Origin: Sva-07 sp963710625 | GTDB lineage: Bacteria > Actinomycetota > Acidimicrobiia > Acidimicrobiales > Ilumatobacteraceae | Length of the DNA stretch: 64,000 nt | Assembly (NCBI GenBank): GCA_963710625.1 | Contig: CAVQBG010000024.1 | Location: forward strand, 1 to 64,000 | Direction: 5' to 3' | Part shown: piece by piece, positions 1-10,848 of the stretch | How positions within the stretch are numbered: position 1 is the stretch's first letter | How the letters are laid out: each line of letters starts with the position of its first letter | Made by a program: the position numbers and the translations under genes | Notes under the pieces: generated by a model | Told to the model about the DNA's origin: nothing | What the model saw: only the letters and a program-made list of their open reading frames with translations | The model's database searches: none

Positions 1-60
1 GATCCCCGGCAGGGAACGAATACCCTTGTCGAACCAGTCGATGAGGCTGACGTTGGAGGA

Positions 61-2685
61 GTGCCCGACACCGCACCCCTGACCGGGCTCACCTCGACCG
101 ACGCTGCCCGACGGCTGCACGATGTCGGTCCGAACGCACTCCCCGCGCCGGCGAGGACACCCGTCTGGCGTCAGCTGCTCGCAGAACTCACCCACTTCTT
201 CGCCGCCATGCTCTGGGTGGCCGGCGTGCTCGCGATCGTCGGTGGACTTCCGGAGCTGGGGATCGCGATCTTCATCGTGATCGTGGTCAACGCGCTGTTC
301 GCCTTCGCCCAGGAGTACCGAGCCGAGCAGGCGGCGGCCCGGCTGAAGAGCCTGCTTCCGCTCCAGGTGATGGTCGTGCGTGACGGATCGCCGCTCCTGA
401 TCGACGCCGACGGCCTCGTGCCCGACGACCTGGTCGTCCTCGCCGACGGCGATCGCGTGGCAGCCGACATGACCTGCGTCGAGAGCCACGGACTGCTCGT
501 CGACACCTCGACCATGACCGGCGAGAGCGTTCCCGACTCGATCGGCGCCGGCGATCGTCTCCGCGCCGGCACGTTCGTCGTCGAGGGCGAGGGGCGGGCG
601 ATCGTGACTGCGACCGGCGCCTCGACCGAGTTCGCCCGAATCGCCGTGCTCACACAGGACACCGTCCGCCCCGACACGCCCCTGACACGCGAGCTGCATC
701 GTCTCGTGCGCACGATTGCGCTCATCGCTGTCGCGACCGGTGGCGGATTCTTCCTGCTGACCCTGCTCCTCGACACGTCGCCATCGGACGCGTTCGTGTT
801 CGCCATCGGCATCACCGTGGCCCTCGTTCCCGAGGGTCTCCTGCCCACCGTGACACTGTCGCTGGCGATCGGAGCCCAGAGGATGGCCGACCAGCATGCG
901 CTGGTACGACGCCTCGAATCGGTGGAGACACTCGGATCGACGACGTTCATCTGTACCGACAAGACGGGAACGCTCACCCAGAACCGGATGCGGATCGTGG
1001 AGGTCTGGGCGCCGACGGGCACCCTGCAACGGGGCGGGAGCGGCTACGAGCCCGACGGCGAGATCAGGCCGCCGGACACTGAGCTCCAGCGATCTGCGAC
1101 CGAGATCGCAGCGGCGGCGAGCGCCTGTTCCAGGGGGCGGGCCGTGAGGAACGAGGACGGGCGGTGGATTCCCTCGGGCGACCCCATGGAGGCAGCGATC
1201 GACTCGCTCGCGCAACAGCTCGTCGCCGTCGACCGCGTGCCGCTCGACGAGGTGGTCTCCCGGTTCGCGTTCGATCCCCGGAGACGGAGATCGTCTGTGG
1301 CGACGACCGACAAGGTCTTCGTCAAGGGCGCTCCCGACGCCGTGCTCGAACGTTGCCACGACGATGACCACGTGATCGCATCGGCACGTCGGGTCCTGCA
1401 GGCCCTGTCCGATCGTGGCCTACGCGTCCTGGCGGTGGCGGCCAGAACGGTCGACGGCCCACCGCCTGCGTCGGCCGACGAGGCAGAAGCCGACCTCGAC
1501 CTACTCGGGCTCCTCGCCTTCGAGGACCCGCCCCGACTCGAAGCCCGCGACGCGCTCGCCGCGTGCCGACGAGCCGGTGTCAGCGTGGCGATGATCACCG
1601 GCGACTCGGCGCTCACCGCCACGGCCGTCGCCGACGAGACAGGCCTTCGGCCACCGGACGGGCTCGTCCTGATCGGTGCCGAACTGCCCGATGACGAGCA
1701 GCTGCTCGGAGCGCTCGTCGACCGTGACGGCGTGGTGATCGCCAGGGTCACCCCCGAGGACAAGCTCCGGATCGCACGGGCGCTGCGGATGCGAGGGCAC
1801 GTGATCGCGATGACGGGCGACGGTGTCAACGACGGACCGGCGTTGCGAGAGGCCGACATCGGCATCGCCATGGGAGCCAGCGGCAGCGACGTGGCGCGGG
1901 AAGCGGCGGATCTCGTGCTGCTCGACGACAACTTCGCCACCATCGTGGCGGCCGTCGAGCAGGGTCGGGCAACGTTCGCCAACGCCCGCCGCTTCCTCAC
2001 CTATCACCTCACCGACAACGTCGCAGAGCTGACGCCCTTCGTGATCTGGGCACTGTCGGGCGGGCGGTTCCCGCTCGCGCTCGGCGTGCTGCAGATCCTC
2101 GCACTCGACATCGGCACCGACACGTTGTCCGCGGCGGCGCTCGGGAGTCAACCGGCCGGCCCACACGTGATGACACAGGCGCCGAGCTCGGGTCGGCTCC
2201 TCGACCGGACCGTTGCCACTCGGGCGTTCGGCATCCTCGGTCCGACCGAGGCGTTGTTCGAGATGACGGCGTTCGTCGTCGCGATGATCATCGGCGGCTG
2301 GAGTCTCGGGGCGACCTTTCCCACCGGCCCGGCTCTGTACGCGGCGTCGGGCGCTGCGTTTCTCAGCGTGGTCATCGGTCAGGCGGCGAACGCGTTCGCA
2401 TGCCGCAGCACCCGCCGTCCGGCGTGGGAGCTGGGTTGGTTCTCGAACCGATTCCTTCTCGTGGCGATTGCGATCGGTGTCGGGTTCGCCCTCGCGATGT
2501 TCGTCATCCCTGCGGCTGCAACACTCCTCGACCAGCAGTGGCCGCCCGCCGGCGCCTGGATCGTCGTGCTCGCGTCGGCACCCGGGGTGGTGTTCGCCGA
2601 CGCACTGTGGAAGCGCGTGAGCCGGTCTCGCACTCGACAGTCGACAACGCAGATCGCCGTTGGAGCGCCGACATCGAGTGGCTGA
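61..2685 (+). CDS. Type II cation-transporting P-type ATPase
   Basis: The 874-residue protein is an ATP-driven cation pump of the inner membrane. It carries the actuator loop TGES (residues 153-156), a membrane motif PEGLLPT (257-263), the phosphorylated aspartate in DKTGTLTQN (D300), the nucleotide-binding KGAPDAV (422-428) and the hinge TGDGVNDGP (585-593). The PEGLL form of the fourth-helix motif is closer to Na/K- and Ca-type pumps than to heavy-metal pumps, which also fits the absence of CPC and of N-terminal CxxC metal domains. The transported ion cannot be decided from sequence. GTG at 61 gives the usual N-terminus (GLTSTDAARRL), but its GGAGG lies only one base upstream and the frame stays open to the left edge, so a start outside the window is possible. 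Confidence 0.9.
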   Translation: MPDTAPLTGLTSTDAARRLHDVGPNALPAPARTPVWRQLLAELTHFFAAMLWVAGVLAIVGGLPELGIAIFIVIVVNALFAFAQEYRAEQAAARLKSLLPLQVMVVRDGSPLLIDADGLVPDDLVVLADGDRVAADMTCVESHGLLVDTSTMTGESVPDSIGAGDRLRAGTFVVEGEGRAIVTATGASTEFARIAVLTQDTVRPDTPLTRELHRLVRTIALIAVATGGGFFLLTLLLDTSPSDAFVFAIGITVALVPEGLLPTVTLSLAIGAQRMADQHALVRRLESVETLGSTTFICTDKTGTLTQNRMRIVEVWAPTGTLQRGGSGYEPDGEIRPPDTELQRSATEIAAAASACSRGRAVRNEDGRWIPSGDPMEAAIDSLAQQLVAVDRVPLDEVVSRFAFDPRRRRSSVATTDKVFVKGAPDAVLERCHDDDHVIASARRVLQALSDRGLRVLAVAARTVDGPPPASADEAEADLDLLGLLAFEDPPRLEARDALAACRRAGVSVAMITGDSALTATAVADETGLRPPDGLVLIGAELPDDEQLLGALVDRDGVVIARVTPEDKLRIARALRMRGHVIAMTGDGVNDGPALREADIGIAMGASGSDVAREAADLVLLDDNFATIVAAVEQGRATFANARRFLTYHLTDNVAELTPFVIWALSGGRFPLALGVLQILALDIGTDTLSAAALGSQPAGPHVMTQAPSSGRLLDRTVATRAFGILGPTEALFEMTAFVVAMIIGGWSLGATFPTGPALYAASGAAFLSVVIGQAANAFACRSTRRPAWELGWFSNRFLLVAIAIGVGFALAMFVIPAAATLLDQQWPPAGAWIVVLASAPGVVFADALWKRVSRSRTRQSTTQIAVGAPTSSG

Positions 2686-2714
2686 TCCAGCGGCCGATCG
2701 AGCGGCCGGGTGGT

Positions 2715-4081
2715 CTAGGACGACGACTCCACCTCTTCGACCCCGCGCAGCAGCACCGGCACCATCATCGCGATGACGACGAGGAAGCCACCGCTCACGT
2801 AGTACGACGCCCGCACGCCGTAGCGGTTGGCCAGGATGCCGCCGATCAGGGCACCGACCGGCATGCCGAGAAACACGAGGAAGCGGTAGCTGGCGCCGAC
2901 GCGTCCGAGCAGTTCGTTCGGGATCAGGCGCTGACGCAGCGCGAGCGTGAGGACGTTCCACACCATCACACAGGCGAGCGACAGACCGGTGAGCAGACCG
3001 GCGGCGATCGGCGAGGTGGTCCCTGCGACGAACCACATCGCGAGGCCCGAACCCAGCACCGCCGCGGTCAGCGTGACGCGCAGCGGGAAGTGACGGAACC
3101 TCGGAGCCACGAGGGACCCGAGGATGCCGCCGATCGCGCCGGGGACGAGCAACAGGCCGTAACCGACCTCCGACAGACCGAGTTCATCGCGGGCGTAGAG
3201 CACGAACACGGCGTTGGCGATGAACGACGCGGTGCCCAGCCCGGTGGAGATCAGGGCGAGTGTCCGCAGCAGGCGATGGTCCCACAGCCATCGGAAGCCT
3301 TCGCCGACCTGTGATCGCATCGACGACCCCTGGGTGGGCGCCGCTCCTGACGCGTAGCTCCCCGACATCAGCCCCATCACCAGCGCCGCACCGGCGAAGC
3401 TGAGCGCGTCGAGCCCGAACGGTGCAGCGACCGCCAGCCCGAAGAGCAGACCGCCGAGCGGCGGGCCCACCACGTCGTTCATCGCGAGTTCGGTCGACCC
3501 GAGACGTCCGACCGCTCGTTCGAGGTCCTTGCCGTCAACGGTCGCGGGGATCATCGCCATGCTGGACGAGTCGACCACCGCCTCCGCCGACGCCAGCAAC
3601 GCAGCAACGGCGAACAGCACCCCGATCGAGACCTGGTCGACGAGGATCACGGCGACGAGCACCGACATGACGATCGCCCGGGCGATGTCGAGACGTATCC
3701 GCAGGACGCGACGGTCGTAGCGGTCGGCCCATGCACCCCCCGGGAGGATGAACAACAGCCATGGCAGCCGCTCGGCGACGGTCACGCCGGCGATCAGGCG
3801 TGGATCGTCGGTCACCGAGGTCGCCAACAGCGGCAGGGCCACCAACCGCAACCCGTCGCCCAGGTTCGAGAGCGCGGTCGCTCCCCAGAGCAACCGGAAG
3901 TTGCGCGGCAGGCCCGGGCCGAAGCGCGAGCGCGGAGCGGGTGCCGCCGAACGACCGCCGGCTGCTCGCGCTTCGGGCGGCCGCTCGAGCTCGCCGGTGT
4001 CCACACCCAGGGCTTCCAGGGCGGCGTCGATTTCGTCGATCGGCGTCGACGGGCCCCCGCCCGCCTCGGAACTCGGTTCGG

Positions 4082-4085
<4 letters not shown>
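2715..4085 (-). CDS. MFS transporter, EntS-like exporter family
   Basis: A 456-residue major facilitator protein with about twelve hydrophobic segments after a roughly 70-residue hydrophilic N-terminal extension rich in Ala, Gly and Pro. The loop between helices 2 and 3 reads GAWADRYDRR, the typical MFS signature. Overall layout resembles the MFS_3/EntS group of drug and siderophore exporters; the substrate is unknown. Its GTG start overlaps the stop of the upstream methylmalonyl-CoA mutase gene by four bases (GTGA), so the two are probably translated from one message. It converges with the P-type ATPase, with only about 30 bases between the two stops. Confidence 0.85.
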
Positions 4086-5665
<1,580 letters not shown>

Positions 5666-5812
5666 GGCGCCGATCGTATTGCAGGTCCGGCGTCATCACC
5701 CGATCCCGTCGGTACGAGTCGCCCGCTGCCACGATGGGTCCGTGAAGCGGTATCCCGCGAGCCCAGCCTTCACGCCCGCCGAACGTGGTCGAGTCGCCCC
5801 GCCGCGGGTGGA

Positions 5813-5825
5813 GTGTCCGGGACAC
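5813..5825. promoter_or_regulatory. 13-bp palindrome, possible operator
   Basis: GTGTCC-G-GGACAC is a perfect inverted repeat with one central base in the 213-bp divergent gap between the mutase gene and the small gene at 5879. Its place about 55 bases ahead of that start suits an operator, but no regulator was identified. I see no convincing -35/-10 pair, and nothing else of note in this gap. Confidence 0.3.
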
Positions 5826-5878
5826 CTCGTGACGACGCTGTACTACGGTGGCGGAAGGCGACGACCGGGAGGTTTCCG

Positions 5879-6052
5879 ATGAGCTGGTTCAAGCGTTGGC
5901 GCAACAAGATGCGCAACTACACCTCGGGCGGGGACTACGCCGGCAGCCACAGCAGCGGTGGCAACGGTTCGGCGTCCCGCGAGAGGGCACGGTTCGAATC
6001 GACCGTGACGAACATCCGGGACACCACGGGACCCGGGAACACCACGGGCTGA
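5879..6052 (+). CDS. Small hypothetical basic protein, 57 residues
   Basis: ATG at 5879 is preceded by a strong ribosome binding site (GGGAGG at 5867-5872, spacing 6). The product is hydrophilic. The first dozen residues (MSWFKRWRNKMR) are basic and aromatic, and the rest is rich in Gly, Ser, Asn and Thr, so it is probably disordered. No transmembrane segment or known domain is visible. The basic amphipathic start could touch membranes or nucleic acid, but that is only a guess. It stands alone between divergent and convergent neighbours. The strong ribosome binding site and typical codon use argue that it is real. Confidence 0.55.
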   Translation: MSWFKRWRNKMRNYTSGGDYAGSHSSGGNGSASRERARFESTVTNIRDTTGPGNTTG

Positions 6053-6096
6053 CCCCGTAGCCGAGGGCGGTGTGCGGGCCGACCGCCGGAATCGGA

Positions 6097-6477
6097 TCAC
6101 CGTGCGGCGACGACGGCGATCTCCATGCGCCACTCCGGGCGGGCGAGCGCAGGAACCGTGACGAGGGTCGACGCGGCTCGATGGCCGCCGAGTACAGCGT
6201 CGCGGGCGGCCATCACCGGGCCGAGATCCTCACCGACCACGACGTAGGTGGTGACCGACACGAGATCGTCGGTGGTCATCTCCGCCTCGCGGAGCATCGC
6301 GCCGATGTTCGCCCACACGACCGTCGCTTGCTCCCCCACGCTGTCGGGCGTCGAACCATCCGGAGCGACCGGCACCACGCCCGAGGTGTGCAACCACCGG
6401 GTCGGGTTCTCCGTCAACACGGCGTGGGCGTAGTTGGCCGCAGGAGCGGCGATGTCGGCAGGTCGGATCTCGGCCAT
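6097..6477 (-). CDS. RidA/YjgF-family protein lacking the catalytic arginine
   Basis: The 126-residue protein has the Rid fold pattern: an early HTSGVVP strand, the central QATVVWANIGAMLREA helix and the C-terminal RMEIAVVAA strand. Classical RidA enzymes hydrolyse reactive enamine/imine intermediates using an arginine in a motif like ARSCVEV. Here the aligned segment reads AASTLVTV, with Ser103 at the arginine position, so imine deaminase activity is doubtful. It more likely belongs to one of the Rid subfamilies of unknown or catabolic function. It faces the class II aldolase divergently, which may mean shared control. Confidence 0.85.
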   Translation of the reverse strand: MAEIRPADIAAPAANYAHAVLTENPTRWLHTSGVVPVAPDGSTPDSVGEQATVVWANIGAMLREAEMTTDDLVSVTTYVVVGEDLGPVMAARDAVLGGHRAASTLVTVPALARPEWRMEIAVVAAR

Positions 6478-6530
6478 CGCGTGATGGTACGGCCGGAGAC
6501 ACCAGCGGGTCCCACGACTACGGTGTGCGC

Positions 6531-7367
6531 ATGGCCATCACCGAAGACGAACTCGCCGTCACCACCACTTCGCCGGGCACGATCGACGGCATCGAACTCA
6601 CGCCCAAGACCGTCGGGCTCGACGGCATCCCGTCGTTCGACAACGTCGAGGACGAGCGCCACTACCGCAGGACCCACCTCGCCGGCGCGCTGCGCGTCTT
6701 CGGCAAGTTCGGCTTCGGCGAGGGCGTCGCCGGCCACATCACCGTCCGCGACCCGGAGTTCCCCGACATGTTCTGGGTGAACCCGTTCGGCATGAGCTTC
6801 CGCCACATCCGCCAGAGCGACCTGATCCTCGTCGACCACGACGGCAACGTCGTGTACGGCGCCAAGCCGGTCAACCGTGCCGCATTCGTGATCCATGCCG
6901 CCGTGCACGCCGCTCGCCCCGACGTGGTCGCCGCCGCCCACGCGCACTCCCCGTACGGCAAGTCGTTCAGCTCGCTCGGCATCCCGCTCGCGCCGCTCAC
7001 CCAGGACGCGTGCATCTTCTACAAGGATCATCACGTCATCTCCGAGCAGGGTGGTGCGGTCGTGTTCGACATCGAGGCCGGCCGTGAACTCGCCTCGAAG
7101 TTCCCCGACGGCAAGGCGGCGATCCACCAGAACCACGGTCTGTTCACCGTCGGCGAGACCGTCGACGAAGCTGCGTTCTGGTTCATCTCGATGGAACGCT
7201 CGTGCCAGGCCCAGCTGATGGCGATGGCTGCCGGCGACCCGATCGAGATCAACGACGAGTACGCGACCTACACGCGCGAGAACACCGCGTTCCACGCGGC
7301 CGGATGGTTCAGCTTCCAGCCGCTGTGGGACGAGATCGCCCGCACCGATCCCGAACTGTTCGAGTAG
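6531..7367 (+). CDS. Class II aldolase/adducin-family protein
   Basis: A 278-residue member of the fuculose-phosphate aldolase/adducin fold. Zinc-binding histidines are visible in AAHAHSPYG and in QNHGLFTVG, and the N-terminal GxxSxR-like segment (GEGVAGHITVR) binds substrate in the family. Members cleave phosphorylated or free hydroxy-ketones or act as decarboxylases, and the substrate cannot be told here. I chose ATG at 6531 over GTG at 6525 because the two are almost adjacent and neither has a clear ribosome binding site. The following transporter gene is in the same frame directly after the stop, so the two may form a unit. Confidence 0.85.
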   Translation: MAITEDELAVTTTSPGTIDGIELTPKTVGLDGIPSFDNVEDERHYRRTHLAGALRVFGKFGFGEGVAGHITVRDPEFPDMFWVNPFGMSFRHIRQSDLILVDHDGNVVYGAKPVNRAAFVIHAAVHAARPDVVAAAHAHSPYGKSFSSLGIPLAPLTQDACIFYKDHHVISEQGGAVVFDIEAGRELASKFPDGKAAIHQNHGLFTVGETVDEAAFWFISMERSCQAQLMAMAAGDPIEINDEYATYTRENTAFHAAGWFSFQPLWDEIARTDPELFE

Positions 7368-7418
7368 CCCCTGTCCGGCTCCCCCGCCCCCACGCCGACG
7401 GGGCCGGTCACCCGTTGG

Positions 7419-8282
7419 TTGAACACGGCCCAGCCGGAGGCGCTGTTCGTCCTCTCGGCGGTGTCGCAGTACATCGGTGCCGTGATCGCCGTCGCACTCT
7501 TCGACGAGGTCGCTCCACAGACCGTCGCCTGGTTCCGGGTGATCGGTGCCGCCGTTGCCGTGGTGCTGGCGTCACGGGCGTGGCGCCAACGCTGGACACG
7601 TGCCGAACTCGCCGCCGCCGCCCTGTTCGGCGTCGCCACCGCGCTGATGAACACCTTCTTCTATCTCGGCATCGACCGTGTCGACCTCGGCATCGCCGTC
7701 ACGATCGAGTTCATCGGCCCGATCACCGTTGCGGCGATCGCGACGCGCAACCGCCGCAACGCCCTCGCCCTCGTGTTCGCGATCGCCGGCGTCGCGATCC
7801 TCGGTGGTACGGAGATCGACGGCAACGCCCTCGGGCTGTTCTTCATCTTCCTGGCATCGGTGATGTGGGCGGCCTACATCGTCATCGGTTCCCGGGTGGC
7901 GCGTTTCGATCGTGGGGTGTCCGGGCTGGGCGTCGGCCTGGCGATCGGCGCGATCGCCATCACGCCGATCGGCGCCCCGGGAAGCCTCGACGTGTGGCTG
8001 TCCCCCCGACTGTTGGCACTGTGCCTGCTGGTCGGCGTGTTCTCGAATGCGATCGGCTACGGCATCGACCAGTTCACGATGCGTCGCATCCCGGTCCGTC
8101 GATTCTCCCTGCTGCTCGCCCTCCTGCCCGTGACCGCCGTCCTCATCGGGTGGATCGCGCTCGACCAGCAGCCGTCCGGCATCGAGTTCGCCGGCATCGC
8201 CCTCGTCGTCGTCGGGGTGCTCGTGCAGGAACGAGAGGAACTCGGCCCCCTGGAGCGTGAAGTGCTCGTCGAGCCGAGCTGA
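7419..8282 (+). CDS. EamA-family (DMT) transporter
   Basis: The product has about 287 residues, with ten hydrophobic helices arranged as two EamA repeats, typical of inner-membrane metabolite exporters such as RhtA. Features include FFYLGIDRVDLGIAVTIEFIGPI in the first repeat and the matching Pro-containing helix near the end. The start is uncertain: between the aldolase stop (7365-7367) and the conserved helix there is no ATG. TTG at 7419 is the best upstream choice, and GTG at 7461 would cut into the first helix. No good ribosome binding site is seen, so translation may be coupled to the aldolase gene. Substrate unknown; amino acids are common for this subgroup. Confidence 0.8.
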   Translation: MNTAQPEALFVLSAVSQYIGAVIAVALFDEVAPQTVAWFRVIGAAVAVVLASRAWRQRWTRAELAAAALFGVATALMNTFFYLGIDRVDLGIAVTIEFIGPITVAAIATRNRRNALALVFAIAGVAILGGTEIDGNALGLFFIFLASVMWAAYIVIGSRVARFDRGVSGLGVGLAIGAIAITPIGAPGSLDVWLSPRLLALCLLVGVFSNAIGYGIDQFTMRRIPVRRFSLLLALLPVTAVLIGWIALDQQPSGIEFAGIALVVVGVLVQEREELGPLEREVLVEPS

Positions 8283-8375
8283 CACCTTCGAGAAACACCC
8301 TCGCACCGGGCCGAGACCACTACGATCCTGCCGCTGTTCGAACCCGAACACCTTCAGTTCAATGCGGGAGCACAG

Positions 8376-10832
8376 TTGAGATCACTCTTCAATCGACGAG
8401 GCGACGGAACCGCTCCGACCTACCTCGTCGAGATCTTCCTGATCAGCGCTGCCGCACTGCTGCTCGAGATCGCGTACACGCGCATCATCTCGTTCAAGCT
8501 CTACTACTACTACACGTATCTCGTGATCGGGCTGGCGCTGCTCGGGCTCGGATCCGGCGCCGTGATCGTCGCCGTCTCGAAACGGCTCGACGGCCTGGGG
8601 ACGCGGTCACTGCTCGCCAGGTGCGCCGTCGCGTCCACCATCGGCATCGTGGTCGGTTACGTCGCCGTCGCCGCCACACCGCTCGACACCATCGAGATGT
8701 GGACCGGTGACCGGGGAACCCAGCTCGCCGCGATGGGCCAGCTGCTGGTGATCGCGCTCGGGCTCTACGTCAGCTTCCTGCCGATCGGCATGTGCGTGTC
8801 GGCGCTCTTCGCACGACGACCCGCCGACATCAACCGGCTGTACTTCTCCGACCTGGTCGGTGCCGCACTCGCCTGCCTGGTCGTCGTCCCGCTGATCGCC
8901 ACGATCGGCCCGGTGTCGATCATTGCACTGGCCGGCATGATGCTGCTGGGTGTCGGCGTGCACCTCGCCGACGTCCAGTGGCGGACAGCCGCAGGCCGGG
9001 CCGCAGCCGCCGGAGCTGCGGTCTTCGCCCTGCTCCTCGCCGTCGTGGTGTTCCAGCCAGGTGCCGCGCCGGACATCCGCACCGAGGAGAGCAAGGGGAT
9101 CAGGCCCGGCTCCAACGTGGCGGCCTCGGAGTGGAGTGCCCTGTTCCGTGTGGATGCTGTCGAACTCCCCGAGATCACGGTGCTCTACCACGACGGCACC
9201 TGGGGATCGGCGATCTGGCCGTGGGACGGCGACCCGGCGTCACTCGACCGTTTCGACGACGACGTCCGGTCGGTGCCGTTCGCCGCCCTCGGGACACCAC
9301 CGGAGCGGATGTTGATCATCGGCGCCGCCGGCGGCCACGAGATCGAGGCGGCCATCCACTTCGGCGCGGAGCAGATCGACGCCGTCGAGTTGAACCCGGC
9401 GACCGCCGGACTGCTGCGCGGGAAGTACGCCGAATACACCTCGAACCTCACCGACCGACCCGAGGTGAACTACGTGGTCGGCGACGGCAGGAGCTACCTC
9501 GCCAAGTCCGACAACGACTACGACCTGATCTGGTTCGTCGCGCCGGACAGCTACGCCGCATCGAATGCCGCGTCCAGCGGGGCCTTCGTGCTGTCGGAGA
9601 GCTACCTCTACACCCGCGAGATGATCGAGGAGTCGCTCGGGCACCTGGCCACCGAGGGCATGGTGGTGATGCAGTTCGGCGAGGTCGACTACGAGGCGCG
9701 CCCGAACCGCACGGCCCGCCTGGCCGCCACGGCGCGTTCGGCCTATGAGAACAGCGATTTCGGCGAGGTCGCGGACAACGTCGCGGTCGTCACCACCGCG
9801 GAGCCACCGGTCTTCGACTTCCCGGCCTACAACTTCTCGACCACGATCATGAAGGCGTCGCCGTTCACCGACGGCGAACTCGACCGCATCACCGAACAGA
9901 TCGGCGTGGTGCCCGGCGGCGCGGTCCGGTATCTGCCCGGCCGCCCGGCAGACGACGGCAGTCCCGTCAACAACATCATCACGCTGCCCGACGGCGAGGT
10001 CGACGACTACATCTCCGACTATCCGTACGACGTGCGAGCGATCAGCGACGACCGCCCGTTCTTCTGGCACTTCACGCCCTTCTCGGACGTGATCGGTGAC
10101 GTCGGCGACTCGGTGAACACATTCGACCTCGAGGTGGGAATCGGAGAGCGCGTCCTGATGGTGCTGTTGGGAATGTCGATCCTGCTGGCCGCCGTGTTCC
10201 TGCTGCTGCCGTTCGTGCTGGTACGCGACACCTGGAAGCGACTGCCCTACAAGGCGAACACCGCCCCGATCTTCGCGATCCTCGGACTGGCCTTCATCGC
10301 GTTCGAGATCACGCTGATCCAGCGGTTCTCCCTCGTGCTCGGCTATCCGACGTACTCCCTCACCGTCACCCTGATGGCGATTCTGCTCTCGACCGGTATC
10401 GGCGCGCTCGTCAGCGAACGTTGGCACCACTCGCCTCGGCGCATGCTCGGCGCCCTTGCGGTTTCCATCGTCGGCCTCGGGCTCTTCTACGGATTCGTCG
10501 CGCCGGCGTTGGAGGGTGCGCTGCTCAGCTGGCCGCTGCTCGCCAAGGCCGCCGTGGTCGCACTGCTGTGCGCACCACTCGGGTTCTGCCTCGGCATGTT
10601 CATGCCGCTGACGATCTCGCTCGTGGCACGCGACAGCGCCCACTCACGCGAGTACGTCGCCTGGGGGTGGGCGATCAACGGATTCTTCTCGGTGATCGGC
10701 TCGACGCTCACCACCATGGTGTCGATGACGATCGGCTTCCGAGCGGTGCTCTTCGGCTCCGTGGTCCTCTACCTGATCGTGATCGCGCTGCTCAGCCGTC
10801 TCTCGTCGCGAGTCGTGGCCGCCGGAGGCTGA
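8376..10832 (+). CDS. Membrane protein with embedded spermidine-synthase-like domain
   Basis: An 818-residue protein. Residues 15-235 and about 590-815 are strongly hydrophobic (roughly six to eight helices each). Between them lies a soluble Rossmann domain of the spermidine synthase/methyltransferase type: MLIIGAAGGHEIEAAI is the nucleotide-binding loop, DAVELNP the acidic strand end, and VVGDGRSYL follows. This architecture is known from predicted spermidine-synthase transmembrane proteins of no settled function. Whether it transfers aminopropyl or methyl groups is open. TTG at 8376 has GGGAG at 8366-8370 and a spacing of five, which supports this rare start. Confidence 0.8.
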   Translation: MRSLFNRRGDGTAPTYLVEIFLISAAALLLEIAYTRIISFKLYYYYTYLVIGLALLGLGSGAVIVAVSKRLDGLGTRSLLARCAVASTIGIVVGYVAVAATPLDTIEMWTGDRGTQLAAMGQLLVIALGLYVSFLPIGMCVSALFARRPADINRLYFSDLVGAALACLVVVPLIATIGPVSIIALAGMMLLGVGVHLADVQWRTAAGRAAAAGAAVFALLLAVVVFQPGAAPDIRTEESKGIRPGSNVAASEWSALFRVDAVELPEITVLYHDGTWGSAIWPWDGDPASLDRFDDDVRSVPFAALGTPPERMLIIGAAGGHEIEAAIHFGAEQIDAVELNPATAGLLRGKYAEYTSNLTDRPEVNYVVGDGRSYLAKSDNDYDLIWFVAPDSYAASNAASSGAFVLSESYLYTREMIEESLGHLATEGMVVMQFGEVDYEARPNRTARLAATARSAYENSDFGEVADNVAVVTTAEPPVFDFPAYNFSTTIMKASPFTDGELDRITEQIGVVPGGAVRYLPGRPADDGSPVNNIITLPDGEVDDYISDYPYDVRAISDDRPFFWHFTPFSDVIGDVGDSVNTFDLEVGIGERVLMVLLGMSILLAAVFLLLPFVLVRDTWKRLPYKANTAPIFAILGLAFIAFEITLIQRFSLVLGYPTYSLTVTLMAILLSTGIGALVSERWHHSPRRMLGALAVSIVGLGLFYGFVAPALEGALLSWPLLAKAAVVALLCAPLGFCLGMFMPLTISLVARDSAHSREYVAWGWAINGFFSVIGSTLTTMVSMTIGFRAVLFGSVVLYLIVIALLSRLSSRVVAAGG

Positions 10833-10848
10833 ACGCAAGACTCCCGGC

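Noticed and set aside
8362..8379. Five-codon leader frame overlapping the TTG start at 8376
   Set aside because: It has no ribosome binding site of its own and its sequence is uninformative; chance is likely.
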